A DNA stretch of 64,000 bases from Pachyseris speciosa (GCA_016490735.1 JAEMWC010000372.1:377501-441500); one strand, 5' to 3'; counted from the first letter of the stretch, positions 18,405 to 30,972 are shown. The notes: a model not told the origin generated them from the sequence alone. Program-made: numbers and translations.

Positions 18405-18735
18405 ACATTCAACTTGACAGTTTAACCATTAACTTGGCAAACCTCAACATCATATTTCACTCTTCAACTTTGTACTTTGTATCACAAACATTGAAACTTT
18501 CGACATCAACTTTCAAAGTGACGGTTCAACATTCAACTTTATCCATCAACATTCATGTTTACATATCAACAATGGTCTTGGCACATGGGCTGTCAGCAAA
18601 AGATGACGTTTGAATCTCGAAGTCGAATGTTGAGTTACCAAAGGCGCTCCAATCCCGCCAAAATTGAACTTCAGAATTCAACTTTCAAGTTGATAATTCA
18701 ACATCAAATGTTACGTATCAATACCCGTGTTTAAC
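18405..18735. repeat. CAAC-TTTC short repeat cluster, left arm
   Basis: Dozens of variants of CAACATTCAACTTT lie close together. The same cluster is mirrored at about 21100-21430. A 104-codon ORF crosses it in both arms, but its repetitive composition argues against a protein. Confidence 0.7.
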
Positions 18736-19074
18736 AATGAACATTGCTATTGCTGATGACGCAAATATGCTAGTTCACCATAACGTAATGTTCGATCTCT
18801 CAAAGTTGGTTGTTTCGTTATCCATACGTACCAATTCCGCCAAAAATCCCATTGAAGCGCTGTAGGGGAGGGGAAGGGTAATTTTGTAAGGCCTTAGCCT
18901 ATGAAGGTCCGTTCTGGTCAAAATTAAACAAGATTTTTTTTGTCGGCGTTTATGGTATTCAATTATTTTTACTGGCAGTCTATTTTATGTCACTGTCTAA
19001 ATATATTTTCAAATTTTTGTCTTGACTTTTTTCGTTACCTTCTGTGAATTTTTGGGGGGCTACCCCCTACAAAT

Positions 19075-19200
19075 TATTTATTATTACATTGTACGAATTA
19101 TTTTTGGCACCTTTCCGAATATTTTTTTTTCGCACTGTCCATGAATTATTTTTGGTTCCCTCCGTGAATTATTTTTTAGTACTATCGAATTAATTTTTGG
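19075..19200. repeat. GAATTATTTTTGG tandem-like repeats, left arm
   Basis: Four to five diverged copies of a ~30-bp unit containing GAATTATTTTTGGT. They are mirrored at about 20640-20775 in the right arm. Confidence 0.65.
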
Positions 19201-21474
19201 TTCGGTGATGCATTGCGTGGCTGTGACTTGTATGTCTAAAGCGTCAACACTGGATCGAGTTCTTCCCGTCGTCATAAGAACGTTGAATTGCACAAATAGC
19301 TCGAAATACACTACAAGACATCGACCGAATAGCTCAAATAGTCCGCTTAAATGGGCCATCCTTCAGCTATGCTAGAGGTGACCCCTCCTCAAGTTCTACT
19401 GGAAATAAAACGCCCTCAAGTTCCAATCGTGCAGGAGGCAGTTCACCGTTTGCGATGCGAGAGACCGCAACGCACTGACTGACTGAATTGAGAAGGAGGT
19501 TCCCTACACTTTCAAGTTCAAATGATGCTGTAGCACTAGGTATCTCGAAACCTCGGACCCTAAAATGGTCTAAAATTAACAAAAATGTACACAGTGTAAT
19601 TGCTACAAGCCGTCTTGAGTTCGTCGATAATGTCGTAGCCAGAATCTGCGGAGGGAAACAAAAATAGCTCCCGGTAGTAATTGCCTGTACTGATCACAGA
19701 AATAATGCTCAACATTCGTATTGATGTTTGGTTGTTTTATTAGTGTAAACCACATTTATCCACAATGTTTTAGAAGCGATTGTAGCCAAGTTTAGTTAGC
19801 GCAGGGTGCGTTGCGTGACGGTTTCCCAATATATGCATTTTCATACACTCACTAAGAAGGCGTAAGTTATAAGTCAACATCAGCTGTCAATTTAATATGG
19901 TAAAACAAGTATCTGTTCGTAGATGTAATTTCCAAGGCATGAGTTCATTGTCTTTACCATCCCGTTTCTGTAACGTTACGCTATATATTTTTGTACAGAT
20001 TGCGAAACCATCACACAACGCACCCCGCGCTAACTAAACTTAGCTCGAATCGCCAGTCTAAAACATTGTGGATAAATTTTGGTTTACTCTTATAAAGCAA
20101 CCAAAAATCGATACGAATGCTGAGTATTATTTTTGTGATCAGTGCAGGTAATTACCTTCACGAGCTGTTTTTGTTTCCCCTTCAGATTCTGGCTACAACA
20201 TTATCGACGAACAGTAAACAAGACGGCTTGCAGCAATCACGCTGAGTAAATTTTTATTAACTTTAGGGTCCAAGGTTTCGAGACACCCAGTGCTACAGCA
20301 TCATTTGAACTTGAAAGTGTAGGGAACCTCCGTCTCAATTCAGTCAGTCAGTGCGTTGCGGTCTCTCGCATCGCAAACTGTGAACAAGAAAGACTGATCA
20401 GTGGATCACTACAGAACTGCCTCCTGCACGAGTGGAGCTTGAGGGCGTTTCATTACCAGTAGAACTTGAGGAGGGGTCACCTCTAGCACAGCTGAAGGAT
20501 GGCCCATTTGAGCGGACTGTTTGAGCTATTCGGTCGATTTCTTGTATTTGTTCAATTCAACGTTCTTATGACGACGGGGAGAACTCGATCCAGTGTTGAA
20601 GCGTTAGACATACAAGTCACAGCCACGCAATGCATCACCGAGCCAAAAATTAATTCGACAGTACGAAAAAATAATTCGCGGAGGGTAACCGAAAATAATT
20701 CATGGACAGTGCGAAAAAAAAAATATTCGGAAAGGGTGCCAAAAATAATTCCTACAGTAGCCCCCCAAAAATTTCACGGAAGGTAACGAAAATATATTAT
20801 AGACAGTGACATAAAATAGACTGCCACATTGACTGCCCATTCGTGGGCTCCTGACTGCCAGTAAAAATAATTGAATACCATATAAGCCGACAAAAAAAAT
20901 CTTGTTTAATTTTGACCAGAACGGACCTTCATAGGCTAAGGCCTTTCAAAATTACCCGTCCCCTCCCCTACAGCGCTTCAATGGGATTTTTGGCGGAATT
21001 GGTACGTATGGATAACGAAACAACCAACTTTGAGAGATCGAACATTACGTTATGGTGAACTAGCATATTTGCGTCATCAGCAATAGCAATGTTCATTGTT
21101 AAACACGGGTATTGATACGTAACATTTGATGTTGAATTATCAACTTGAAAGTTGAATTCTGAAGTTCAATTTTGGCGGGATTGGAGCGCCTTTGGTAACT
21201 CAACATTCGACTTCGAGATTCAAACGTCATCTTTTGCTGACAGCCCATGTGCCAAGACCATTGTTGATATGTAAACATGAATGTTGATGGATAAAGTTGA
21301 ATGTTGAACCGTCACTTTGAAAGTTGATGTCGAAAGTTTCAATGTTTGTGATACAAAGTACAAAGTTGAAGAGTGAAATATGATGTTGAGGTTTGCCAAG
21401 TTAATGGTTAAACTGTCAAGTTGAATGTTGTGATCAACTTTGATTTTTGGCGGGGATGGAACACCATACTTACA

Positions 21475-22203
21475 GAACATTTGCTCCAACAAACAAGGAT
21501 AAAAATAGCTCTCTGATTCAAAAGACGGGAATGATAAAATAAACACCGGTTTATGCAAAGAGAAAATAGCTTAATTAATGGTACATTTATGTATGACTTA
21601 TTTACTTTCCTAGATAATTAATCAAACAAGAACAGTGCCAATATATGCTTTTTGATAAAACAGGACTTGTCGCAAATAATTGCCAAGGAACACACACTTT
21701 AAAGCTGTCGCTACTGCTGTTACTTTGACTACCCCTCCTTAATCAAACATTTCTGTTGCCCAGAATGAGGAATGGGGGTAAAGCACTAGAAATATTTAAT
21801 AATCACTACGTCAGGAAAAGAAATTCGACCTTGAAAATGGTTTTCGATGGCCCCACCAAAACAAGTGGCTTGTCATGTGCTTGCAGCTGGCTCCTCCAAA
21901 GAGGTTGACTGGCACATGGGGTGGATAAAACAATTCGCAATGATTAACACACAAGAACCGGCCATATTTTTGAAGACATTTGATTATCCGTGGACACCCC
22001 TTTGCCCCTTTGCAGAACTCGCAGGTTGTGAAGAAATACAATGAACAGATTCCCCTATTAAAAGCGAAGCACGTCCTTCAAAACAATTCAGCTTTTTTTC
22101 TCAAGGTTTATGTTTATATGCGTGTGTACCTCGTAACAACTAATGATCAACGTCATCCAGTTGAAAAACGGTCCGCTAGTGCGATGTTGGCTGGAACAAG
22201 CAA
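21475..22203. other. Spacer without recognised genes
   Basis: AT-rich sequence with a few ORFs of 65-94 codons on both strands. None has a recognisable domain. Confidence 0.45.
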
Positions 22204-23270
22204 CAGGGACACCCAACGACAAGTTTCGGTAGATATATGCACGGTTGAGGGTAGTTCGCCTTAGGCTTTCGGCATCGATTAAAGAGTGCACTCGGATTTT
22301 CGTAACTGAAACGTGGCCTAAAAGATTCGCAAATGGGAAAGACGGGAAATCATAGCCCCTGAGGTTTTTGGCAGTCAAAAACACCATCTAGCATTTTCGG
22401 AAAGAAAAATTTTCCCTATAAAGTTCGTGGAAAGTTCATTTCATCTAGCATTTTCTCAAAGGAAATTTTGTTCTCTAACATTTTCGGCCAATTATAATTT
22501 CAGCTAAGGAATCCGAATAGCTCAAAATCTTCTAGCTAACGAAAACATCAGGGGCACCCAACGAGTCAAATCAACCAAAAGCTTTTGAGGTCTGTTTAAA
22601 GAGAGAGTTTTTGTTAGCTAGAAGAATTTGATCTATTCGGATTCCTTAGCTGAAATTTTAGTTACCCGAAAATTTTAGGGAACAAAATCTTCGTTTAAGA
22701 AAATGTTTGCTGAAATCATAGTTAATAGAGGGAAATGGTTATGAAACCTAGCAAAGTTCTGTGTTATATGTTTTGGTTTGCTATTTTGGGTCTTGACCGT
22801 GCACAAATAACAATAGGTGGTTCGCGTGTTAATGCAACTAACCAATAGAAACATTGCGATTATGTAACTCATGCATAGTACATGAATGCAAAACAAAAGA
22901 TGTGTAGGGTCATGGACCTTCCAACATAAATCTTGGCCTCTTTGTTTTACTCTTTTGATGTTTGTCGGGCTTCATAACCTTTATCCTTTATTAACTATAT
23001 GCTGAAATGAACTTTCGACGAACTTTCTAGGGAACTATTTTCTTTCCGAAAATGCTAGCTGAGGTTTCTGACTGCCAAAACCAGCAAATACAACCTCTCC
23101 GAAAACCTCAGGGGCTATGATTTCCGGCCCATTGTGAATCTTTTACGCCACGTTTTAGTTACAAAAGTCCGAGGGCACTATTTAATCGACGCCGAAAGCC
23201 CAAGGCGAACTACCCTCCACCGAACACATATATACCGAAACTTGTCGTTGGGTGCCCCTGAAACATCACT
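22204..23270. mobile_element. MITE with CAGGGGCACCC inverted ends, nested copies
   Basis: Outer arms 22204-~22445 and ~22995-23270 are inverted copies ending CAGGGRCACCCAACGACAAG. A second inverted pair lies inside (about 22480-22545 with 22605-22675). An additional CAGGGGCACCCAACGA tip at 22549 has an inverted mate ending near 23325. CAGGG tips are typical of hAT-type elements. No matching 8-bp duplication was found, which suggests nested or rearranged copies. A single arm of the same family is at 52.73-52.92 kb. Confidence 0.75.
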
Positions 23271-23848
23271 TTCAACAGACCTCTCTACAGCTATTGCTTG
23301 ATTTGGCTCGTTGGGTGCGCCTGAAGTAATCAAGAGGCTTGGGGAAAAAAAGTCTACCAGCTAAGCTGTATGGAATTTATAGTGGGCTTACATTTTACTC
23401 GTTAAAGAGATTGCATAAAAGTTATTGAGACTGAATTCTATATCATTCGAAGTTATTTCAAGTCACAAGTTCTGTTCAGAAGCACCCATATGACCGGTAT
23501 AAGACACAAGAAACACAAGAGTTGTTCTTCAATGAAACCCGATCAAGCGAAGTTGGAGCAAGTGAAAAAAAGTAGGATTTGACGTCAGTGGAGACGTCGC
23601 CTCAGGTCAACACGTTTCAAAGCGATGAGAATGGTGGAATTATGCAAGGACGGCCATCATTAGCGATCGAGAACGTAGACATTGCTTTCTGTGACTAGAC
23701 TTCGCGAAAAATTAGTGATGCTGGAAGGCCTATCAGGTAAAAAGCGCCTAACAAAACAGCGAATGAAGAAGTGTGAGTAGAGAAAGCATTGCAAACAAAA
23801 CATCATAAAAGCGGTCACCTAGGAGAGCTGTGAGAGCGACGGAATATT

Positions 23849-24410
23849 GTGCAAGATTTGATTGAGGGTTCCAGCGTACGGGAAGCTGAATTAGAAGACG
23901 CCCTCGCAAGGTATGAGGAAGCATTTCATAATTTTGTTGACAGTCATGATAATTATCTCCTCTTTGAAGATGATGCGGAGAAAAGAGATTTAATGATTGA
24001 CAGTTATGAGAACCAAAGAGACTTGAAATTACAGTTAGATAATCTGGTGCGTAAATGGAGGGTCAAGGGTCAGAGGGCAAGTCCCCCATCTGAATCTGAC
24101 AAGAGTTGGAAAGAGTAATGCTTTCAGTAGGAACAGTATTCAAGAAAGGATGAGAGTAGTAAAGGAGGCAAAATTACATATGCATGCTCTTCAAGAAAGA
24201 CAGGAGCTGCAACGTGAGTTAGAAGAGGTCGAGAAGGGCAAGGCTGAATTGAGTAGAAACTTGGAGTCGACAGATGCCAGAACCAAAGTGAAACAAGCTG
24301 AAATTGATCCATTACTGGAACAAAACGTAGAAGAAGGGAGGAAAGACGGGATGAATGAATATTTAAAGGAACATTATGCCCAAAATCCGGTTTGAGTCTT
24401 TGTCACCTTC
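23849..24410 (+). pseudogene. BEL/Pao Gag, N-terminal coiled coil
   Basis: Frames 23849-24118 and 24150-24395 encode QDLIEGSSVREAELEDALAR, HNFVDSHDNYL, DSYENQRDLKLQLDNL and then an E/K/Q-rich helix (LQERQELQRELEEVEKGK). This is the typical N-terminal helical region of BEL/Pao Gag. The two frames are separated by a shift near 24120. A proline-rich linker follows and is interrupted by the 310-bp insertion. Confidence 0.8.
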
Positions 24411-24634
24411 CAGTGTTAATGGTACCACGCCTCCCCCAAAGCCACAGCCAATCATTGGCGAGAAGGGAATAACGTCATCGATAGAACCCAGCTTTGCTCA
24501 GTCCCAGTGTCGTTAAAACCAGAAACAGAACCAATAGTCACCCTTTCCTCAACACCTCATGTGGTTTCAAAGGCTGGTATTAAAACGAGTTCAAAGAAAG
24601 TTGGTGCAGTGATAATGTGTCATCGTACAAAGCG

Positions 24635-24944
24635 TAAAGTAAGCCGTAAACTGTAGGTCCCGTCTCACAACACTTGCACCTAATAATCTGTGGGACGTTA
24701 AAGAACCCACACACTGTTCGAAAAGAGTAGGGGACGTAGTTCCCGGTGTGGTGGTCTATCTCTATCTTTCATCTTTCTTTGACATTCATGTGTGGGTTGG
24801 GTGGGTGAGATCAATATGGACTGATAGCGGCTGCCAGAGGCACCTTTACAGGCTGACGTCCGATCTCACCCTAGAGAAGCATTGTAAACCGCCATGAAAC
24901 TTTGTGATATGTGCGGTATATAAACCATTACCATTACCATTACC
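24635..24944 (+). mobile_element. 310-bp retroposon with (CCATTA) tail inside Gag
   Basis: The octamer ACAAAGCG at 24627-24634 is repeated at 24945-24952. The insert ends in (CCATTA)n-like sequence and has GGGACGTTAAAGAACCCACA and AGTAGGGGACGTAGTTCCCG blocks, which look like a LINE 3' UTR. Excising it rejoins Gag codons. No ORF is present, so it is a 5'-truncated LINE tail or a SINE sharing that tail. Confidence 0.82.
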
Positions 24945-24997
24945 ACAAAGCGATCCTCAGTTCTACGGTTGATCTCTCCCTTCCGTCAAAACCCACA

Positions 24998-27545
24998 TTT
25001 AATAATAACAATAAATAATAAATAATAATAATGAATTTATAGTGCGCAAATTTCATACAAATGCGCATAACAATTAAAAACTAAAAATAAATAGATAGAT
25101 ACAAAATATTACAAAAATTGAACGATAAAAGGTGATATTAACAATTACAATGCAATTATGATTCATGGTTGTGACAAAATGCTCGTCTAAAAAGGTGGGT
25201 CTTTAGTTTAGCTTTAAAAATTCCAACAGTGTCAGCGCTTCTAATGGCCAGTGGAAGTGCGTTCCAAAGTTTAGGCACAGAACAAGTAAAAGAACGGTTA
25301 CCAAGGATGGCTTTAGACCTAAAACGAGAATAAGTAAGTAAAAGTCCATCTTTGGAAGTCCTAAGATTATATTTCGGTGGGGACCTAAGAGAAATCATAG
25401 AAGATAAATAACAAGGAGCTAAACATTTAAGGATTTTAAAAGTAATCCTTTAAAAATTAAAGGATTTTAAACTCAATTCTGTATCTGATCGGGAGCCAAT
25501 GTAATTCATAAATGAGCGGCGTTATATGGCAACATTTTGGTTCTCTGAAGATCAGTCGAGCACATGCGTTCTGCAGCTTATTTATCAAGTAGTCCGTTAA
25601 TCCATACAGAAGACTGTTGCAGTAATCGATACGGCTAGTGATTAAGGCATGGACTAGTGCCTCAGTAGACTGTACATGTTGTGAAAGATATTTCCTAAAA
25701 TGATATTGTGGATATTGTGGATGTAATAGAATGAGAAGCTACAGATCTAAGTAATATGTGTTGCCATTGACAGTCTGGAATCAAACCAGGAGCCAAGATT
25801 TCTCGCCAAATGCACAGGTTGGATGTTCACATCACCAACAAAAATACCAGCAATATCAACTTTCTCTAGTTGCTTTGGCGTCCCAATAATAAGAAATTCG
25901 GACTTGTCGTCATTCAGCTTAAGACTACCGTTGAACATCCAAGAGCGAATATCCCTTGCACAATCTTCGATACATTTCACCGCAAGAAGTTGGTCAGACT
26001 TGTCGTTTGGACTAAAAGCGATGTAGACTTGTGTGTCGTCAGCGTAACAGTGAACATCAGGCAGATGAGTCTTAATTACATCAAAAATTATGCTTGTGTA
26101 ACAAAGTCAACGATAAGGGGCCTAGACAGGAGCCCTGGGGTACACCACAATCTAATTTGAAAGGCTCGGACAGCGACTCGTTGATCATAATACGTTGCGT
26201 TCTAACAGATAAGTAGGATTTTTAAAACCAGGAATAGACTTTGCCTCTCACGCCAAATGAATACTGTAGACGATGCAATACAGTTTCGTGATTAACTGTG
26301 TCAAACGCGGCACCGAAATCCAGTAGAAGGAGTAAAGTGACACGCTGATTGTTCATACTGAGGAGAGTATCATTCGTAACTTTCATCAAAGCAGTTTCAG
26401 TACTATGATTACGACGATAGGCAGATTGTAGGACAGGAAACAAGTTGTTTGTATGCAAATGATGTAAAAGTTGCTTGGCAACAACGCTTTCAACCAGCTT
26501 TGGGATATATGTGAGATTGCTTATTGGCCTATAGTTATTAACTAGAGGTTCCAGACCATCTTTCTCCAACAGCGGTCGAACCACGGCACATTTCCAAGTA
26601 TATGGGAAGTAGCCACCATCAAGTGAAGCATTGATTAGCTTCGTAATCGAGGGTAACAGGCCATGCACACATTGAATAAGCATCTTAGTTGAGACGGGAT
26701 CAGGTGTAAAAATCTTCTTTGAAGATGTGATAATTAAGTCACGCATCTCAGCCTCGGACAGCAGATTAAATTCCGAAAAGGAACAGTCAGTTGTGGCAGT
26801 AGTTGTATTGTAAGTGCCAAGCTGAGAGTTCTGTTGCAAAATTTCAGACCTGATAACGGTAATTTTTTTGAGTGAGTCGTTAACAAGCTGATGATCGTTG
26901 ACGGAAGGTGGAAACACGGGAGGTTTAATTTAATAGGGACTTACTGGGTCTAAAAAGTTTTTTCTGATCACCAGAGTTCTCATTGATAAAGTCGGTGAAG
27001 TAGTCACGTCGAGCACTGTTAATCAAGAATGTTACACGATTTCTCAAGGCACTATATGACAGTAAGTCAGTAAGTGATCTCGAAGATCTCCACTTCCTCT
27101 TAGCTTTCCGCCTTTGTAGTTTAGCCAGTCTTATTTCATCATTTATCCATGGAACACGTGGGCAAACAGTAATGCTCTTGCGTTTAACAGGAGCATAGCG
27201 ATCCAGCAAAGAATGCAATGTATTGTCAAATAAGGCAGCGAGATCATCAGGGTCAAACAAAGATCACTACCACGGATATCACTCATAAATGATTCCATAT
27301 CAACTGCTTAACTGTGAGAGACGGTCGTTCAGCTTTGAGTCTGGAAAGCAGTGTAAAATGAACTGAAAACAGGGTGTCAGGCTTAGGTCTGTCATGAACA
27401 AGGTTATCTGGCTTCCGCGTAATTACAAGATGACACATGTTGAATCAATGACATCGACTCCAATAGATCCGCCAAGCGACGGGCCGCTGAGTCACATTGG
27501 TCATCAACGTGGATATTGACTTCAGTCAATGCCAAGAGCTTCTGT
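24998..27545 (-). mobile_element. L2/CR1-like LINE, 5'-truncated, antisense in the BEL/Pao element
   Basis: Minus-strand coding runs from about 27545 to 25156, followed by a 3' UTR ending in an (AAT)n/(ATT)n tract at about 25000-25035. The 5' boundary lies within the endonuclease domain, consistent with ordinary 5' truncation at insertion. Gag sequence of the BEL/Pao element resumes just beyond it (VLGHCTGKAKEA, then QPHMILNAHMKRL). Confidence 0.85.
25156..27545 (-). pseudogene. L2/CR1-like ORF2: partial endonuclease, reverse transcriptase, C-terminus
   Basis: On the minus strand: the end of the endonuclease (VNIHVDDQCDSAARRLADLL, SLIQHV); a linker with VPWINDEIRLAKLQRRKAKR; the RT start PLLEKDGLEPLVNNYRPISN; AYRRNHSTETALMKVTND; and LLLLLDFGAAFDTVNHETVL (motif A). 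A decayed palm follows with LKLNDDKSEFLIIGTP and LGSWFD, then the C-terminal KAILGNRSFTCSVPKLWNAL and FKAKLKTHLF. This order and wording are typical of the L2/CR1 group. At least four frame changes and stops are present (e.g. near 26220 and 27265). The YADD-type catalytic motif falls in a damaged stretch and I could not confirm it. Confidence 0.85.
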
Positions 27546-27549
27546 TCAA

Positions 27550-28490
27550 CTTCAGAGTTCACGAACTGTATGTTTAAATGCTGCTGCAGCAGAGTTTTAT
27601 CAAGTAATGGCGTCACAACTGTGTGCTTGGACATTGTACCGGAAAAGCTAAAGAAGCAATCACATTTTGCGTAAACTGACCGGTTGGTCAAAGGTATATA
27701 GAGGCATGCAGAACCCTCCAAGAGAACTTTGGTCAGCCCCATATGATACTAAATGCCCACATGAAGAGATTAAGACAAATTCAAGTGCGAAAGGCTGACG
27801 CGTCTTCCCTTATGAAGTTTGCGAGGAGATTGGAAGACGCCAGAAGGGTCCTGGCAAGTATGGGCTGTAACTACACGTACAGCATGGACAATGAGGACGT
27901 GATAGTCATGCCGACGAGGAAGCTGCCCGAGGAAAGTTTGAAGACGAAGTGAGTCGACCAAGCAGGGGATCGTATTGTGCGCAAGGGCCGAACTGAATAT
28001 GCAGATTTTGTCGAATTTGTTCGCAGGGTAGCTGAACGTATCAACAACAGATATGGACATGAGCTGAAGGTGTTTCCCTCCACTGAAAGAGACAGAAGGG
28101 GGTCCATTCCAGTACAGTTTATTTCTAGGTCCAGGGTGACAACTCAGGCCACTGAAAGCGATCGGAATCAACGAAGCTTAGACCCTCAACCCAGAGCTGT
28201 TTCAAAGTGCGCTCAATGCTCCGGACTTCATGGAATTTTGAGGTGGCGAGTCTTCAGAAGTATGCCACTGATTGACCGCCTTAAGACCGTAAGACAGCAA
28301 AAGCTTTGTAAAGTGTGTCTTGGGGAAGGCCACAACGCGAGGCAATGTAACAGAGGTTTTACCTGCAGAATATCGAGATGTGGGAAGGATCACCACTATC
28401 TGATACATCCATCAGGAGAGAATATTGACGACAACAGCGTGGAAACTACAAGTTATAACACACTTAGATGGTGCAAGTATCAGTAATGCG
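27550..28490 (+). pseudogene. BEL/Pao Gag C-terminal half with zinc knuckles
   Basis: Plus-strand frames give GKAKEAITFC, EACRTLQENFGQPH, MKRLRQIQVRKADASSL, RRLEDARRVLASMG, then (frame 27977-28486) EYADFVEFVRRVAERIN and a cysteine cluster. That cluster is CAQCSGLHG, CKVCLGEGHNARQC (a CCHC zinc knuckle) and CRISRCGKDHHYLIH. This is the capsid-to-nucleocapsid part of BEL/Pao Gag, which packages the element RNA. Frames change near 27955, so it is not one ORF. Confidence 0.85.
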
Positions 28491-28502
28491 CGACACAATG
28501 AG

Positions 28503-28853
28503 CCGGTCACTGAGCATCACAGCAACCGAGCGCGGACAATGGTGGATGCAGTAAATCAAAGCACTTTCTCAGCGGTTGGCGAGTCCAGAAAGACAAGTTC
28601 CAGCATCCCTGTCGTAGTTTGTTCCGTTAAAACTAGTCGACCAAGAGTGTGCTTCAAAGTTTTTCCGGTTAAGATTGCTGTGAAGAGGTACCAAAGAAAT
28701 TACCAGTTGCGCGTTCTTGGAACTAGAACGTCTGCTCCAGGAGTTAGGCTTAAAGGACATGAGGCCCACCAGCTTTACAATGGCGACTGTCAATCTCGAG
28801 GAAGAAAGATCTGGTTACGACGTTCAGTTGAACATAGAATCACTTGAACTGAA
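28503..28853 (+). pseudogene. BEL/Pao protease remnant
   Basis: The position between Gag knuckles and RT, and fragments such as VCFKVFPVKIAVK and YQLRVLGTRTSAPGVRLKG, suggest the aspartic protease region, but the D-S/T-G catalytic triplet is not visible. Either it is lost in a deletion or lies in a degraded frame. Confidence 0.5.
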
Positions 28854-30420
28854 GTGCAGTTTCAACTTTCTAATGTTTTGACCACACCCAATCTTCCTGT
28901 AAATCGACAACACGTAGCTACCCAAGACGATTTGAAGAAGTGGTCCCACCTTCATGACGCCAGTCTGCCCGATACTGGAGACGGGAGAGTAACAATCCTG
29001 ATCGGTGGTGACGGTCCACACATCATCGATAAGCAGTTAGACAAGAGTGAACGAAAGCATGGTGAACCCATAGTGGTAAAAATGCCCCTCGGATGGACCG
29101 TCCATGGCACCATTGGAGACGTTTCTGAAAGTGGTGTCCATACAGAGCAAGAAAGACTGAACGTCCAGCTGGAACGCATGTATAACGAAGAATTTAGCGA
29201 TAATGATGTTGAAGAGGGTCTGTCAGTTGAGGACCGTAAAGCCCGAAAAATCTTAGATCGTTCAGCACTCCTTTTAGATGGACACTATCAGCTTAAATTT
29301 CCATTTCGTCAAGACCACCCAGACCTACCAGACAGCCTACCGACAGCAGAAAGTAGACTTAAGTGGCTGAAAGGGAAGATGCAGAAGGATCAATTTTCCA
29401 TAGCAAGTACAGCACTGTCATGGAAAAGTACCATGCTGAAGGAGCTTCACGACAGGTACCTGGTGATGAACTTGCTAACCCTAGATCGATCTAGTACCTT
29501 CCACACGACGCTGTCTGGCATCCCAGAAAACCAGAGGAACCGAGAGTGGTTTTTGAGGAGGTTTCTAAGAGTGGTGGAACATCACTGAAAGAACAGTTAC
29601 TGAGAGGACCAGAAAATACCAGCACCCTGATAGGAAGTATTCTCAGTTTTAGAGTGGAAGATGTAGCAGTCACGGCAGATATAAAGAGAATGTTTCACCA
29701 GGTTTATGTGGCACCAGAGGATCGCGGAGCCCTGTGTTATTTGTGGTGGCCAAACGGTGAAATTTCAAAGAACCCCAAAACTCACCAGATGCTAGTACAC
29801 ATCTTTGGAGCCAAGTCTTCTCCAAGCGTAGAGGGTTATGCTCTTCGAAGAACAGCTCAGTACAACAAACAAGATTTCTCTCAAGAAGTCATTGATGCTG
29901 TATCCAGAGATTTTTATGTAGACGACTTGTTGAAGTCGTTTTCTGACTCAGAACAAGCTATAGTTGTACATGTTGGTAAGCAGCTGCAAGAATTACTCGC
30001 CAAAGGAGGTTTCGAACTCACCAAATGGATCTCGAACTTCCGAAGTGTATTGTCGGCATTTCCTGTTGAGGAGAGAGCACCTCACATCAAGCTTTGGATT
30101 GAAGTCAGAACGTTTGCCCATGGATAGAGCGCTAGGGATCCACTGGAATGTAGAACGCGATACGATTGACTTTGTCATAGGTGGCAAAGAGCAGCCTGAT
30201 AATCGGAAAGGTGTCTTATCCTCTATCGTAACCGTTTATGACCCACTCGGATTCATGATCACTAGCCCACTATTACTACCTGGTAGAGAAATTAACCAAG
30301 AAGTATGTAGCCTCAAGCTTGACTCGAGCGCGAAACATGAGTTGCGTAGTCATTGGAGAAAATGGAAGGAAGGCCTGGCGAGTTTACATGGCTTTAGCAT
30401 ACCACGCTGTTATTAGTCAA
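28854..30420 (+). pseudogene. BEL/Pao reverse transcriptase
   Basis: Three successive frames cover the domain. 28854-29588: IGGDGPHIIDKQL, MPLGWTVHGTIGD, LERMYNEEF, LSVEDRKARKI and DGHYQLKFPFRQD. 29546-30127: VTADIKRMFHQVYVAPEDRG (motif A), YLWWPNGE, HIFGAKSSPSVEGYALRR (motif B), FYVDDLLKSF (catalytic DD) and GGFELTKW. The frame starting at about 30110: LPMDRALGIHW and VYDPLGFMITSPLLLPGREI. The middle of the fingers is missing at the first frame change (near 29540), where KVRVVFD-like sequence is expected. Non-functional but unmistakable. Confidence 0.9.
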
Positions 30421-30429
30421 AAGATTTCG

Positions 30430-30972
30430 GCAGAGTTCAACGAATAGAGCTGCATCATTTTGCTGATACGTCTCAAGAGCATGGTTACGAGACAGCCTTC
30501 TATTTGCGCCTTGTCAATAAAAAGGGACAGATACATTGTAGTTTTGTCATGGGGAAATCACGTGAGACCCCTGAAGGGTGCAGTGACAGTGCCAAAGCTA
30601 GAATTGGCTGCAGCTACCTTAGCAACCAACGAAGTCGAGATTAGAGAGTTAAAGAGAAGATTGAAGATTGAAGACGGTGTCACGTACCGGACTGATTCCA
30701 TAATAGTTTTAAGGTACATAGCCAATGAAGTGTGGAGATTTGTAAACTTTGTGGCAAATCGAGTTGCCGCGATACGGCAAGAATCAGAACCGAAGCAGTG
30801 GCGCTATGTTCAGTCGGAAACTAACCCAGCAGATTATGAATCATGCCCTCGAAGACTGGGAAGCTGGAGATATGGCGACATGGACCCAAATTCTTATGGC
30901 AGAGTGTTGAGGAGTGGCCTCCACAGCCAGCAGAAGTATTCAAGGATCTCCTGGAAAGTGATGAGAGAGTAA
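30430..30972 (+). pseudogene. BEL/Pao RNase H domain
   Basis: IELHHFADTSQEHGYETAFY carries the first acidic residue. After a frame change near 30560 the sequence has VPKLELAAATLA (Glu), YRTDSIIVLRYIANE (Asp) and WRYVQSETNPADYES. The frames do not join, so this is a relic. Confidence 0.85.

Larger units (their letters stand above)
18365..21468. mobile_element. 3.1-kb foldback element with ~1.5-kb inverted arms
   Basis: 18365-~19840 and ~19995-21468 are inverted copies along their whole length. Ends are TATGGTGTTCC, and a CTTACA duplication flanks the element (18359-18364 and 21469-21474). The outer parts carry many TTCAACATTCAACTTT-like words, which may be transposase-binding or structural repeats. 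The inner parts carry a run of AATTATTTTTGG-type repeats and several mirrored short ORFs. No transposase or other protein domain is recognisable, so it is a non-autonomous foldback transposon of unknown superfamily. Confidence 0.88.

Noticed and set aside
18299..18613. 104-codon ORF and its mirror copy at 21220-21558
   Set aside because: Lies in the CAACATTCAACTTT repeat cluster of the foldback element. Composition follows the DNA repeat and the mirrored copy is explained by the inverted arms.
28503..28853. Working aspartic protease in the old BEL/Pao element
   Set aside because: No D-T/S-G motif is visible and the frame is broken.
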